A stretch of DNA of 35,606 nucleotides, taken from assembly GCA_002786715.1 (NCBI GenBank), contig PCTW01000068.1, forward strand, positions 1 through 35,606. Reading direction: 5' to 3'. The DNA is from Bdellovibrio sp. CG22_combo_CG10-13_8_21_14_all_39_27 (GTDB lineage Bacteria; Bdellovibrionota; Bacteriovoracia; Bacteriovoracales; Bacteriovoracaceae). Both the position numbers and the translations under genes were made by a program. This document shows positions 1 to 7,201 of this stretch, piece by piece; within the stretch, counting starts at the first letter, position 1, and each line of letters starts with the position of its first letter. The notes below the pieces were generated by a model. The model worked only from the letters and a program-made list of their open reading frames with translations. It was not told the origin of the DNA and searched no databases.

Positions 1-806
1 TCTACTTTTCCACTGTCGTAATTGAGCTGTGATCCCATGGTTGAATGGGGAATAGAGTAAATGGCGTAGAGAATAACAGCGGCAGTAATGACAGCTCCGC
101 GATTGGGTTTTTTAAAGTTCAAAGCAGCTGCGATAAACCACGAAACGACACCGATTAAAAGTTTGTTGTCAGTTAAGTCCCAGCCAAACGGAATGCCGGC
201 CCAGAAGACACCAAAAGCATATTTTTGCACCATCGGCCCTAAGACCATGCCACCAATAAAAAGTGAGCTAAAAGCAGTCTTAGCAAGCAGTGGATAAGTC
301 TCCGTTTTCGACCAAGCTTCAAGCGCAGCGAGAGAAGCGATCAGCATCGAGAGAAACATAAAGAAAATATGAGGTGCTAAAATAAAAATGGGAACATCAC
401 CTTTAAAGCGAATAGTGATCGGTTCCTTCTCCGTTCCTAAAGTATGGTTAACACCATCGTAAGTGTAGTTTACAAAGTATTGGTGTTTACCGGCCGGAGG
501 TTGAACTGGAAGTGCAGCAACCAGTTGGTTGTCTTTTAATTGCATCGTCACAGTCGTCCAATCATCATTGGTCGGCCATCTTTTATAAGTTAGTGTCGCT
601 ACTGGATCTTTGCCAAGAACTGGTAATTGAACCGGAGCGTCACTTTCGCCACCATGACTTCTCAAGAGCTTAACCTTAACTTCGCCCAGTTCTGAAGGAA
701 GATAAAATTTCTGAGGATAGGTTGGTCCCGTGGCCCGCTGATAAAGTACTGAAATGAGAGTGATAATGATCGCGAGAGGAATATTGACTTTAAATCGATT
801 TTGCAT
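1..806 (-). CDS. Multi-pass membrane protein, C-terminal part cut by window edge
   Basis: The minus frame is open from an ATG at 806 to the left edge with no stop, giving 268 visible codons. The product starts MQNRFKVNIPLAIIITLISV, an N-terminal membrane segment. A soluble, beta-rich region of about 110 residues follows (roughly 27-133). Then come four hydrophobic segments near residues 137-162, 172-197, 210-226 and 234-254. The layout suggests one extracytoplasmic domain anchored by a helical bundle. I do not recognise the family. An in-frame GTG lies four codons upstream (818); the ATG is preferred because AGTGGA sits about seven bases before it. It is divergent from the gene at 842 with only 35 bases between, so promoters for the two probably overlap coding sequence. 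The true C-terminus lies outside the window. Confidence 0.75.
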   Translation of the reverse strand, partial: MQNRFKVNIPLAIIITLISVLYQRATGPTYPQKFYLPSELGEVKVKLLRSHGGESDAPVQLPVLGKDPVATLTYKRWPTNDDWTTVTMQLKDNQLVAALPVQPPAGKHQYFVNYTYDGVNHTLGTEKEPITIRFKGDVPIFILAPHIFFMFLSMLIASLAALEAWSKTETYPLLAKTAFSSLFIGGMVLGPMVQKYAFGVFWAGIPFGWDLTDNKLLIGVVSWFIAAALNFKKPNRGAVITAAVILYAIYSIPHSTMGSQLNYDSGKV

Positions 807-841
807 GATGTTGTCCACTAAATTTTTAATAGGTTTGATAT

Positions 842-1663
842 ATGAAACTTTTCGGATTTTGTCTCCTGATTATTGCTTATTCATCTTCACTATTTGCCAA
901 TGGCGAGAACACTTCTTTTACCCATTACAACCCAGAGAAACCTTTGGCGCTGGAGATGGTCTACACGGCCGAGCAAACTCGCGATTATCAAAACTTTGAG
1001 CAAGATGGAATATATAATCAACTTGATTTAAGTGCTGTTTATTCGCTTACTCCTAAAGATGATTTGCGCCTCTACGGTTCTATGCTCTATCAATCTTATG
1101 AAGATGAAAGAAAAGGCGAGTTTACTTGGGACCTGGCCGAGTTTATGTACCGAAGAAATAATTTACTCAATGAAGCTGATCATGGAGTTCAGCTTTCTAT
1201 CGAACTAAAGAATTATTATCTGCTTGATGTCGATCGTCGCGATCGCTATGGCTTTGATGGAGCTTTTGTTCCTCAGCTTATTTTCAAGAAACATTTTACT
1301 CGTAAATTCATAACAGAAGCCAAACTTCGCCACCATTTTTATTATGTGAACAATGGCAAAGAGAGTACTTTGGGTAATGAATATCGTGCTTATCTTACCC
1401 CTATATATGTTATCACTCGCAACTTCTTTGTGATGACGGAATTCAAATGGCGTCACAAAATAAGAGAAGCAAAAACTTTTCAACCAGAGAAAACTGATCA
1501 AGTTTATGTTCGTCCATCCATGCTTTATCTCGCTAACAGTAAGCTGCTAGTCGAAGGTTATTGGTCGACCGAGCTTTTCAAGTCTCACGACAATCAAGTT
1601 CTAGCGGAGAATTGGGATAAGTCGGGAGTCTTTGGACTTTCTGCTTATATTACGGCATTCTAA
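842..1663 (+). CDS. Exported outer-membrane-like beta-barrel protein
   Basis: This 273-residue protein starts with a clear signal peptide (residues 1-20, hydrophobic core FCLLIIAYSSSLFA, then NGEN). The rest is rich in alternating aromatic and polar residues typical of transmembrane beta-strands, for example near residues 60-75 and 110-130. It ends in Phe, as outer-membrane proteins recognised by the BAM machinery usually do. No catalytic motif is visible. The stop lies six bases before the glycosyltransferase start at 1670, so the two are probably co-transcribed; that would fit a role in envelope or surface polysaccharide biology, but this is inference. I cannot assign a family. Confidence 0.75.
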   Translation: MKLFGFCLLIIAYSSSLFANGENTSFTHYNPEKPLALEMVYTAEQTRDYQNFEQDGIYNQLDLSAVYSLTPKDDLRLYGSMLYQSYEDERKGEFTWDLAEFMYRRNNLLNEADHGVQLSIELKNYYLLDVDRRDRYGFDGAFVPQLIFKKHFTRKFITEAKLRHHFYYVNNGKESTLGNEYRAYLTPIYVITRNFFVMTEFKWRHKIREAKTFQPEKTDQVYVRPSMLYLANSKLLVEGYWSTELFKSHDNQVLAENWDKSGVFGLSAYITAF

Positions 1664-1669
1664 AAGGGC

Positions 1670-2434
1670 ATGATCAAAATCTCAGTCGCTATTATTACCT
1701 TCAACGAAGAAGACAACATTTTACGTTGTTTGAATTCCGTTGCTCCCATTGCTGATGAAATCGTCGTGGTTGATAGTTTCTCTACAGATCGAACTCCTCA
1801 AATTTGCCAAGAGTTTGGAGTTAAGTTTGTTCAGAATCATTTCAAAGGACATATCGAACAAAAAAACTTTGCTCTCGATCAATGCCAATATGATCATGTG
1901 CTCTCTCTCGATGCCGATGAGGCTTTGAGCTCCGAGCTGACACAATCCATAGACTCAGTGAAAAAAAACTGGCGAGGACCTGGCTATTCTTTTAATCGTC
2001 TCACCAATTACGTTGGCCACTGGGTGCGCCATTGTGGTTGGTATCCCGATACTAAACTTCGTTTGGTTGAAAAAAAGAGAGCGAGTTGGGTTGGCGTTAA
2101 CCCTCACGATATTTTGAAACTCCAACAGGGAAGTGAACAATTTATAGCAGGTGACCTTCTCCACTATAGTTATAAATCAATCACCGCTCATATAAATCAA
2201 ACCAATCGCTTCACTACCATCGCGGCGAAGGAAGCTCATGCCCGTGGCGTGCGCTCTAGTCAGTTTAAAATTGCCTCGAGACCTGTGCTCAAATTCTTGC
2301 GCGATTATATTTGGAAACGAGGCTTCCTCGATGGTCGTTATGGACTCATTATTTGCACCATTAATGCTCTTAGCGCTTTTTTAAAATATTCAAAAATTAA
2401 AGAACTAGAAGCTCAAAAAAGTATCGAAGCTTAA
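1670..2434 (+). CDS. Family 2 glycosyltransferase, WaaE/KdtX-like (LPS core type)
   Basis: The 254-residue protein has the GT-A fold signature of family 2 glycosyltransferases. It opens with ISVAIITFNEEDNILRCLNS. The nucleotide-binding strand EIVVVDSFSTDRT is at about 30-42, and the metal-binding DADE (LSLDADEAL) lies near 80-88. The C-terminal part (WYPDTKLRLV, then LLHYSYKS) matches the pattern I know from bacterial LPS-core glucosyltransferases of the WaaE/LpsA group. Such enzymes act at the cytoplasmic face of the inner membrane and add a sugar to the LPS core or a similar glycan. Its start is six bases after the upstream outer-membrane-like gene. The last four bases overlap the end of the convergent VOC gene. 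Donor and acceptor cannot be read from sequence. Confidence 0.85.
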   Translation: MIKISVAIITFNEEDNILRCLNSVAPIADEIVVVDSFSTDRTPQICQEFGVKFVQNHFKGHIEQKNFALDQCQYDHVLSLDADEALSSELTQSIDSVKKNWRGPGYSFNRLTNYVGHWVRHCGWYPDTKLRLVEKKRASWVGVNPHDILKLQQGSEQFIAGDLLHYSYKSITAHINQTNRFTTIAAKEAHARGVRSSQFKIASRPVLKFLRDYIWKRGFLDGRYGLIICTINALSAFLKYSKIKELEAQKSIEA

Positions 2435-2865
2435 TCTTCTTGTATCAGCTCTATTAAAAAACCATTGGTATCGCGAATCAGAGCGAAGAGATCGCCGCTA
2501 GAACTTTTATTAGGTGTTTGCACTGAAATCGCTCCAACAGTGAGAGCTTGATTAAAGGTGTGATGGATATTGGGAGTGAGGAGAGTAAGATTAGTAAGTT
2601 CACGATTAACACCTGTGCTTACAATGCGACACCAGCCATTAGTGAGTTCTGCAAGATTCAAATTTTCATGGACGAATTCACACTTGAGACCAAAAGCTTT
2701 TATGTAAAAATGCAGGGCCTTCTTAACATCGCCCGAATACAAAATGGTGTGGTCTTCATTGTCTAGTCCTCCATGAAAAAGACTATTGCGGTCGCAGATG
2801 AAGAGAGACTGTTTTTCCTGATTTGTTGTAACAGAACGCTTTTTGAAATACGACGCTAATGACAT
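2431..2865 (-). CDS. VOC-fold (glyoxalase/bleomycin-resistance type) protein
   Basis: The product is about 144 residues. From about residue 38 it shows the vicinal-oxygen-chelate pattern: a strand with TILYSGDVKKALHFYIKAFG, then a central strand region, and a final strand DTNGFLIELIQED. That is two beta-alpha-beta-beta-beta modules in one chain. The first 36 residues are an extra N-terminal segment of unknown role. The frame is open to a GTG at 2871, but AAGGAG lies five bases before the ATG at 2865, which decides the start. VOC proteins range from lyases and dioxygenases to binding proteins, so the substrate is open. A sigma-54-like promoter is found at 2938-2953, about 70 bases upstream. 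This suggests control by the neighbouring sigma-54 activator. Confidence 0.75.
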   Translation of the reverse strand: MSLASYFKKRSVTTNQEKQSLFICDRNSLFHGGLDNEDHTILYSGDVKKALHFYIKAFGLKCEFVHENLNLAELTNGWCRIVSTGVNRELTNLTLLTPNIHHTFNQALTVGAISVQTPNKSSSGDLFALIRDTNGFLIELIQED

Positions 2866-2909
2866 AAACACTCCTTGTGTTTGTTAGAATAGAGACTTAA
2901 AGGTGAATG

Positions 2910-2925
2910 GGGTCTGAATCGACCC
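2910..2925 (-). other. Small inverted repeat in the leader of the VOC gene
   Basis: GGGTC and GACCC form a perfect 5-bp stem with a 6-base loop. It lies just downstream of the predicted -24/-12 promoter and so close to the expected transcript start of the VOC gene. It could be a 5' mRNA hairpin or a protein-binding half-site pair. There is no T-run on either strand, so it is not a terminator. Confidence 0.35.
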
Positions 2926-2937
2926 TACGAGCTTAGT

Positions 2938-2953
2938 AGCGAAAAGTGTGCCA
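2938..2953 (-). promoter_or_regulatory. Candidate sigma-54 (-24/-12) promoter for the VOC gene
   Basis: Read on the minus strand this is TGGCACACTTTTCGCT. It has the full -24 element TGGCAC, the exact GG-N10-GC spacing that sigma-54 needs, and a -12 element TCGCT that differs from TTGCT at one base. It lies in the gap between the small gene ending at 2965 and the VOC gene starting at 2865. A sigma-54 activator is encoded directly upstream in the same orientation. The match and the context are what I see; activity is inferred. Confidence 0.55.
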
Positions 2954-2964
2954 AAAAAGAGGCG

Positions 2965-3174
2965 TTATTTCAGAGGCTTAGGAGTGGGATTTGAGACTGA
3001 ATCCTCGACAGTGTTTAGGGAATCGACATTTATCAGCTTTTTTAAACTCAAAATTCGCTCCATCAAATCATCGGCCATATCGCTTTCATAGAACCCTTGC
3101 TTCATCAATTGCGCCATTGATTGCAAGGAAACAAGGATATTGGAGATGTCATGTTGATTATTGCTCAAGTGCAT
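2965..3174 (-). CDS. Small protein resembling a stand-alone histidine-kinase phosphoacceptor (DHp) helix
   Basis: About 69 residues from the ATG at 3174; GGGGG lies five bases before it. A second in-frame ATG at 3186 would add four residues. The N-terminal half, NNQHDISNILVSLQSMAQLM, has the His-Asp/Glu-x-x-Asn pattern of a histidine-kinase H-box. It closely resembles the H-box of the kinase encoded at 5247-6566 (SHDIANPLTAIQNRIELM). No ATPase domain follows; a second helix (DDLMERILSLKKLINV) and a short tail complete the protein. The start overlaps the end of the sigma-54 activator gene by 17 bases, so the two are translationally coupled. This suggests a phosphotransfer partner or inhibitor for that regulator. 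Function is inferred; chance similarity in a short helix is possible. Confidence 0.6.
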   Translation of the reverse strand: MHLSNNQHDISNILVSLQSMAQLMKQGFYESDMADDLMERILSLKKLINVDSLNTVEDSVSNPTPKPLK

Positions 3175-4537
3175 TTGAACCCCCATCTACCATTTCTTGA
3201 ACTCGATAAAAAACTGACTTGCTGATTTGAAGTCGTCTCACAATTTCATTTAAGCGATTGCCATACTCATGACGAGCTTCAAGCAAAGCTTCTTTTTCAA
3301 TTTCATTGATAAGCTTTGGAAGACCATAAGTTTTTATATAATCGCGCATTCTGCCCGACATAAAAGAAGAGGTTAGATCTTCTTTAACTTCGAAAATATT
3401 TGTATTGGTGCAAATATGCTGTGGCAATTGATCAGGTGTAATCATGCCAACAGTTGTACTTCGAAGTTCAGTGATCAGATCTTTTAATTCACGAATATTG
3501 CCATGCCAATCATAAGTTTCGAGTAGTCGGAGAGTCTCTTTTGAAAAAGCAATTTTACGAGGTCCTTGAGCTGCAAAAAAATCAACCAGAGGTAAAATAT
3601 CTTCTCTTCGACTTTTGAGTCCTGGAATTTCAATTTCAATGCCTTTGATTCGAAAATAAAAATCGAGACGCATTTCTTTATTTTGTATTTTCTCAATGAG
3701 ATTTTCACAAGTAGCAGTAATGAGTCTAAAATGAGTATGAATTCGTTCCTGTCCGCCAATTGGAGTAAAGGTTTTCTCTTCAATCACTTTGAGTAGTTTG
3801 GCTTGTAGATGACTTGGGACAGCCCCAATTTCATCTAAAAACAAAGTCCCCCCATTAACCTGTTGGAGAATTCCCACTTTGTCTTGAGTCGCTCCCGTGA
3901 ATGACCCTTTTTTATGTCCAAACAGAATGGACTCGATAAGATTTTCTGGGAATTCACTTAAGTTGACCGACATAAAAGGACCAGAGGTCTTGGAAAAGTT
4001 GTGCAAAAATGAAGCGAGTTGAGTCTTACCAATGCCGGTTGGACCAGTTATTAGTATTTTTTGATCAGTGTTACGAGCCTGAGTTGCGAGAAATTTAATC
4101 TTTGAACGAAGCATTTCATCTTGAGTTAAAAATTGCTGATTAAAAAAGTGATCAAGCGCAGAGTGACTCAAGCTTTCAACAATAGGGCCCATGTACTCAT
4201 GAACGCGGTCAAGAAAATCGCTTTTGGTAAAATAGTGATGGCATCCAGCCTCATAGGCTTGGGTGATAACTTCTTTTGAATTATGTCCGGTTAGGATAAC
4301 CGTCATGATATTTTTCTCGAGACAGTGCTTGAGAAATTGCAGTCCGGTCAGCTCATCTTCGTTTTCGAGATTGAGATCGATAAGGGCCAATTGAATGGGC
4401 TGTTCACTAATCAATTGCTTCGCTAGTTCTAGGTTGGCCGCTTGATGAACCTTTCCGTAGCGCTTCATTTCTTGGCCTAAATTGATTCTAAAATAGCGAT
4501 CGTCTTCAAGCAGGAGAATATGTTGATTGTTTTCCAT
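3158..4537 (-). CDS. NtrC-family sigma-54-dependent response regulator
   Basis: The 459-residue protein has three parts. The receiver domain (1-120) shows acidic pocket residues E11, D12 and D13, phosphoacceptor D54 (LALIDLN), T83 and K105. The AAA+ domain carries Walker A GPTGIGKT (165-172), the sigma-54 contact loop GSFTGA (211-216; GAFTGA is usual), and Walker B GGTLFLDEIG with D235-E236. A short C-terminal helix-turn-helix lies near 425-450 (NEIVRRLQISKSVFYRVQEM). It would bind enhancer DNA and remodel sigma-54 RNA polymerase when activated. The Ala-to-Ser change in the loop is a known variation but can weaken activation. No full kinase gene sits in the same operon, only the small DHp-like gene that overlaps its end. 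A good sigma-70 promoter precedes it at 4570-4598. Confidence 0.95.
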   Translation of the reverse strand: MENNQHILLLEDDRYFRINLGQEMKRYGKVHQAANLELAKQLISEQPIQLALIDLNLENEDELTGLQFLKHCLEKNIMTVILTGHNSKEVITQAYEAGCHHYFTKSDFLDRVHEYMGPIVESLSHSALDHFFNQQFLTQDEMLRSKIKFLATQARNTDQKILITGPTGIGKTQLASFLHNFSKTSGPFMSVNLSEFPENLIESILFGHKKGSFTGATQDKVGILQQVNGGTLFLDEIGAVPSHLQAKLLKVIEEKTFTPIGGQERIHTHFRLITATCENLIEKIQNKEMRLDFYFRIKGIEIEIPGLKSRREDILPLVDFFAAQGPRKIAFSKETLRLLETYDWHGNIRELKDLITELRSTTVGMITPDQLPQHICTNTNIFEVKEDLTSSFMSGRMRDYIKTYGLPKLINEIEKEALLEARHEYGNRLNEIVRRLQISKSVFYRVQEMVDGGSNALEQ

Positions 4538-4569
4538 TATTTGCCCATGGTTTAATTTAAACTGACTGG

Positions 4570-4598
4570 TTTATATGAAACCGAGGTGGGAATGTCAA
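4570..4598 (-). promoter_or_regulatory. Sigma-70-type promoter of the sigma-54 activator gene
   Basis: On the minus strand TTGACA (4598-4593) and TATAAA (4575-4570) are separated by exactly 17 bases. Transcription should start near 4563, about 25 bases before the ATG at 4537. This is one of the best consensus matches in the window, and it suggests basal expression of the activator. Confidence 0.7.
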
Positions 4599-4671
4599 AT
4601 AACTATTGAAGCATAACCCCTTAAATTTAAATAGATCCTGAAGTAAAGTAGGTCATCTTTTGGAGGTTCTT

Positions 4672-5250
4672 ATGATTACTTTGTACGGCTCAACCACTTC
4701 TCCTTATGTTCGTCGCTTTCGTCTTCTATTGAATAAAGCGCCTTATCAATTTGAAAAAATTAATCTCGCTGACCTTAATGATCGCGAGAAACTAAAAACT
4801 TTATCGCCTTTATTGAAAATTCCTCTGATCACAGATGAAGGGACAAAAATTTGGGACTCTCGCCAAATTTTTCGATACTTGCAAGAAAAAGGAATGCATC
4901 AAAATACCAATTGGGATCAAGAGAACCTGCTCACGGCGATAGACGGTATCAGTGATTCACTTATTCAATTGTACTTAGTCGAGAGAAGTGGCACGACCAT
5001 GGATCGCAAGAATACATATGGAAAGGCAAATCTCGATCGCATTGATTTGAGTTCAGAGTTTTTGGATCAAGCGGTATCTCAAAATAAGTTTAACCAATGG
5101 AATTATCTCTCGATAAGTCTTTACTGCTTGATCGATTGGGCAAACTTTAGAGAGCGATATGATTTTAAAAAATATCAAAACCTATGGAGTTGGTATTTGG
5201 AAAATGCACATAACGATGGAATTAAAGAAACGGATCCTCGAAATTCTTAA
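4672..5250 (+). CDS. Glutathione S-transferase-like protein
   Basis: The 192-residue protein begins with a thioredoxin-like GST N-terminal domain: MITLYGSTTSPYVRRFRLLL, then KIPLITDEG (containing the cis-Pro that contacts glutathione) and the DSRQIFRYL helix (about 65-73). The C-terminal half is helical, with conserved-looking SLYCLIDWANFR near residues 150-162. An in-frame TTG at 4660 lies upstream, but GGAGG at 4662-4666 places the start at the ATG 4672. Bacterial GSTs conjugate or reduce electrophiles, and some are stress-response proteins without catalysis. It is divergent from the sigma-54 activator, and its last four bases overlap the end of the convergent histidine kinase gene. Confidence 0.85.
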   Translation: MITLYGSTTSPYVRRFRLLLNKAPYQFEKINLADLNDREKLKTLSPLLKIPLITDEGTKIWDSRQIFRYLQEKGMHQNTNWDQENLLTAIDGISDSLIQLYLVERSGTTMDRKNTYGKANLDRIDLSSEFLDQAVSQNKFNQWNYLSISLYCLIDWANFRERYDFKKYQNLWSWYLENAHNDGIKETDPRNS

Positions 5251-6566
5251 GCGGCTTCATGGTCATTTACTTTTTGAGCCTCGTTAGCGAGGAATTCAAT
5301 ATCAAATTGAGTTCCTCCTCCTATCGCATTATAGACATTAATATGGGCTTCAAATCTATCGAGGAACATTTTCATAATGGGCATGCCAAGTCCTGTTCCC
5401 TTTTCTCCTTTTGAACCAATACGCGTTGTTGGTTTAGTCGGCGAAAATAAATAAGGAATTATTTCTTCAGGAATACCAAAGCCATGATCCCTGATGCTGA
5501 AGAGCACTCTCTCTCCTCTGCGTTTGATATCAAGTTCAATCACTCCGTTAGGATGTGAGAACTTAATCGCATTAGTCAAAAGATTATTAAGAACAGAGAG
5601 ATGAAGTGAAACTTCATCTCCTTTAATCCATATGCTTTCATCAATATTGAAATTTTTTCTAATGCGGATACCTTTGTCTTTAATTTTTATTTCCAATGAT
5701 TCAAGCGATTCAAGAATGGTTTTTGTTAAATCGACGGGCTTTAAGATAATTTGAAGCTTACCACTTTCGATCGCTCTATAATTTCGAACAGAGTCAATGG
5801 CCAAGTGCATTTTTTTAATCTGCTCTAGGATTTTACCCGTTTGATCATTGGCACCGGTTTTTTTGATCATTAATTCAATACGATTTTGAATAGCAGTTAG
5901 GGGATTGGCAATATCGTGACTTACAATATTGAGAAGAGCTGAATTTGTTTCTTTCTGCTCAAAAATATTCTTGTACTGTTGATCCATTTGTTGCTGATAT
6001 TGGGACTCTTCTGTGGTGATTCTGTTCGTAATCGCAAACGCCGAAATTCCCGTAGCGATTATAATTCCAATATTATACTGCAAGATCTCTGCATTTTTAA
6101 AACCTTCTTTAATGATTGGAAAAAAATAAGGAAGTGTTTCAGCTATAATCATAAGAATAATACAAATAACGCCCAGTCTTAAACCATTTTTTTTCCCTAG
6201 AAGATAGTTACTCGAAATGATAATGAGGGGGGCCCATAAGAGATTGCTCCCGAGTCCAAGAGGAGCGATGAGATGTTGCGAGGAAATAACAAACTGGCAT
6301 GTTATGACAAAACCATAAACGCTAATCTTATACTTGCCGGTTGTTTTAAAATGAAATGTCCAAAAGATAAATGAGGCAAGGGCAATCAGGTCCAACTTTG
6401 CCGCGAGAGTTTTACCCGTTAGAAAATTAACAACGGTAAAAATCATTAAGGGGACAATGGTAATATGAAGAAAAGTTACAAAGAGTCTACCATATTTAAT
6501 ATGGTAGAAGTCATTGTCACGTACGAGGGCCTTGGCAGGCATAAAAAAATTAATCATAAAATTCAT
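5247..6566 (-). CDS. Membrane-bound sensor histidine kinase
   Basis: The 439-residue protein has an N-terminal bundle of about six hydrophobic segments (roughly 27-50, 58-72, 80-100, 107-123, 128-150 and 163-180). A short coiled-coil linker (184-208) follows. The DHp domain has phosphoacceptor H217 in SHDIANPLTAIQ. The ATPase domain has an N-box near 327-338 (NNLLTNAIKFS), a G1 box DHGFGIP (360-366) and a G2 box GTGLGM (390-395). There is no large periplasmic domain, so the sensor is probably the membrane bundle itself. No response regulator is adjacent in the same operon. The sigma-54 regulator and the small DHp-like protein 2 kb away are candidate partners, as its H-box resembles the latter. 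No strong ribosome-binding site precedes the first ATG; ATGs at codons 4 and 9 are alternatives. Confidence 0.92.
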   Translation of the reverse strand: MNFMINFFMPAKALVRDNDFYHIKYGRLFVTFLHITIVPLMIFTVVNFLTGKTLAAKLDLIALASFIFWTFHFKTTGKYKISVYGFVITCQFVISSQHLIAPLGLGSNLLWAPLIIISSNYLLGKKNGLRLGVICIILMIIAETLPYFFPIIKEGFKNAEILQYNIGIIIATGISAFAITNRITTEESQYQQQMDQQYKNIFEQKETNSALLNIVSHDIANPLTAIQNRIELMIKKTGANDQTGKILEQIKKMHLAIDSVRNYRAIESGKLQIILKPVDLTKTILESLESLEIKIKDKGIRIRKNFNIDESIWIKGDEVSLHLSVLNNLLTNAIKFSHPNGVIELDIKRRGERVLFSIRDHGFGIPEEIIPYLFSPTKPTTRIGSKGEKGTGLGMPIMKMFLDRFEAHINVYNAIGGGTQFDIEFLANEAQKVNDHEAA

Positions 6567-6661
6567 TCAAATTATTAATCGGCAAACTTGACTAAAAGGA
6601 TGAGTTAAATTTTTTATTTATACGTCCGATAAACCCTCATAAATTCGTATTGAGGTAAATA

Positions 6662-7201
6662 ATGAGTCAGAAAGAAGTGGAAATTTTATTTTGTACTCCC
6701 AAACAATGGCATCTCTCAAGCCAGATTATTAAGTGGACTTTGGGAGCTAAGTTCAGCCACGTTTGTTTAAAAATCAATAGTGAGTTCTACGAAAGAGTAA
6801 TGGTTTACGAAGCAAGTGCAGGTCAAGTTCAGGCAGAGAATTATGATAATTGGTTGAAGCGCAATAAAGTCTTGTCTCGTTTTGATGTGACGGTAAGTTC
6901 AGAACGCAAAAAGAAAATGATTCAATTCTGCATTGATCATCTTCGATATAAATACGGCTTTTGGTCTTTGATTGGCATTTTTTTCAATGATAAATTTGGC
7001 ATCAGGCTTCCACTTGGTATTGATGGTGATAAGAAGTTTATTTGTAGTGAATTTACTTATCTATGTTTGAAAGATGAAATTCTTGAAATGGCCCGTAGTA
7101 AACAAATCGAAATTGATAAAATCGAAGATTATATAGATCCGACAGAGGTTTATAAAATCCTTGCATCAAATGCTCCAGATAAGAAATTAAAATTAGCTTA
7201 A
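6662..7201 (+). CDS. Permuted papain-fold (NlpC/P60 superfamily, YiiX-like) hydrolase
   Basis: The 179-residue protein carries the ordered residues of the circularly permuted NlpC/P60 group: a His early (H33 in AKFSHVCLKI), an acidic residue on the next strand (E50 in MVYEAS) and a late Cys nucleophile (C128 in KFICSEFTYLCL). In standard papain folds the Cys comes first. Family members cleave amide or acyl bonds in peptidoglycan, proteins or lipids. There is no signal peptide, so it probably acts in the cytoplasm or at the membrane, or is carried by another route. GAGGT lies five bases before the ATG. The stop codon overlaps that of the convergent SNF2 gene. The substrate is unknown. Confidence 0.75.
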   Translation: MSQKEVEILFCTPKQWHLSSQIIKWTLGAKFSHVCLKINSEFYERVMVYEASAGQVQAENYDNWLKRNKVLSRFDVTVSSERKKKMIQFCIDHLRYKYGFWSLIGIFFNDKFGIRLPLGIDGDKKFICSEFTYLCLKDEILEMARSKQIEIDKIEDYIDPTEVYKILASNAPDKKLKLA

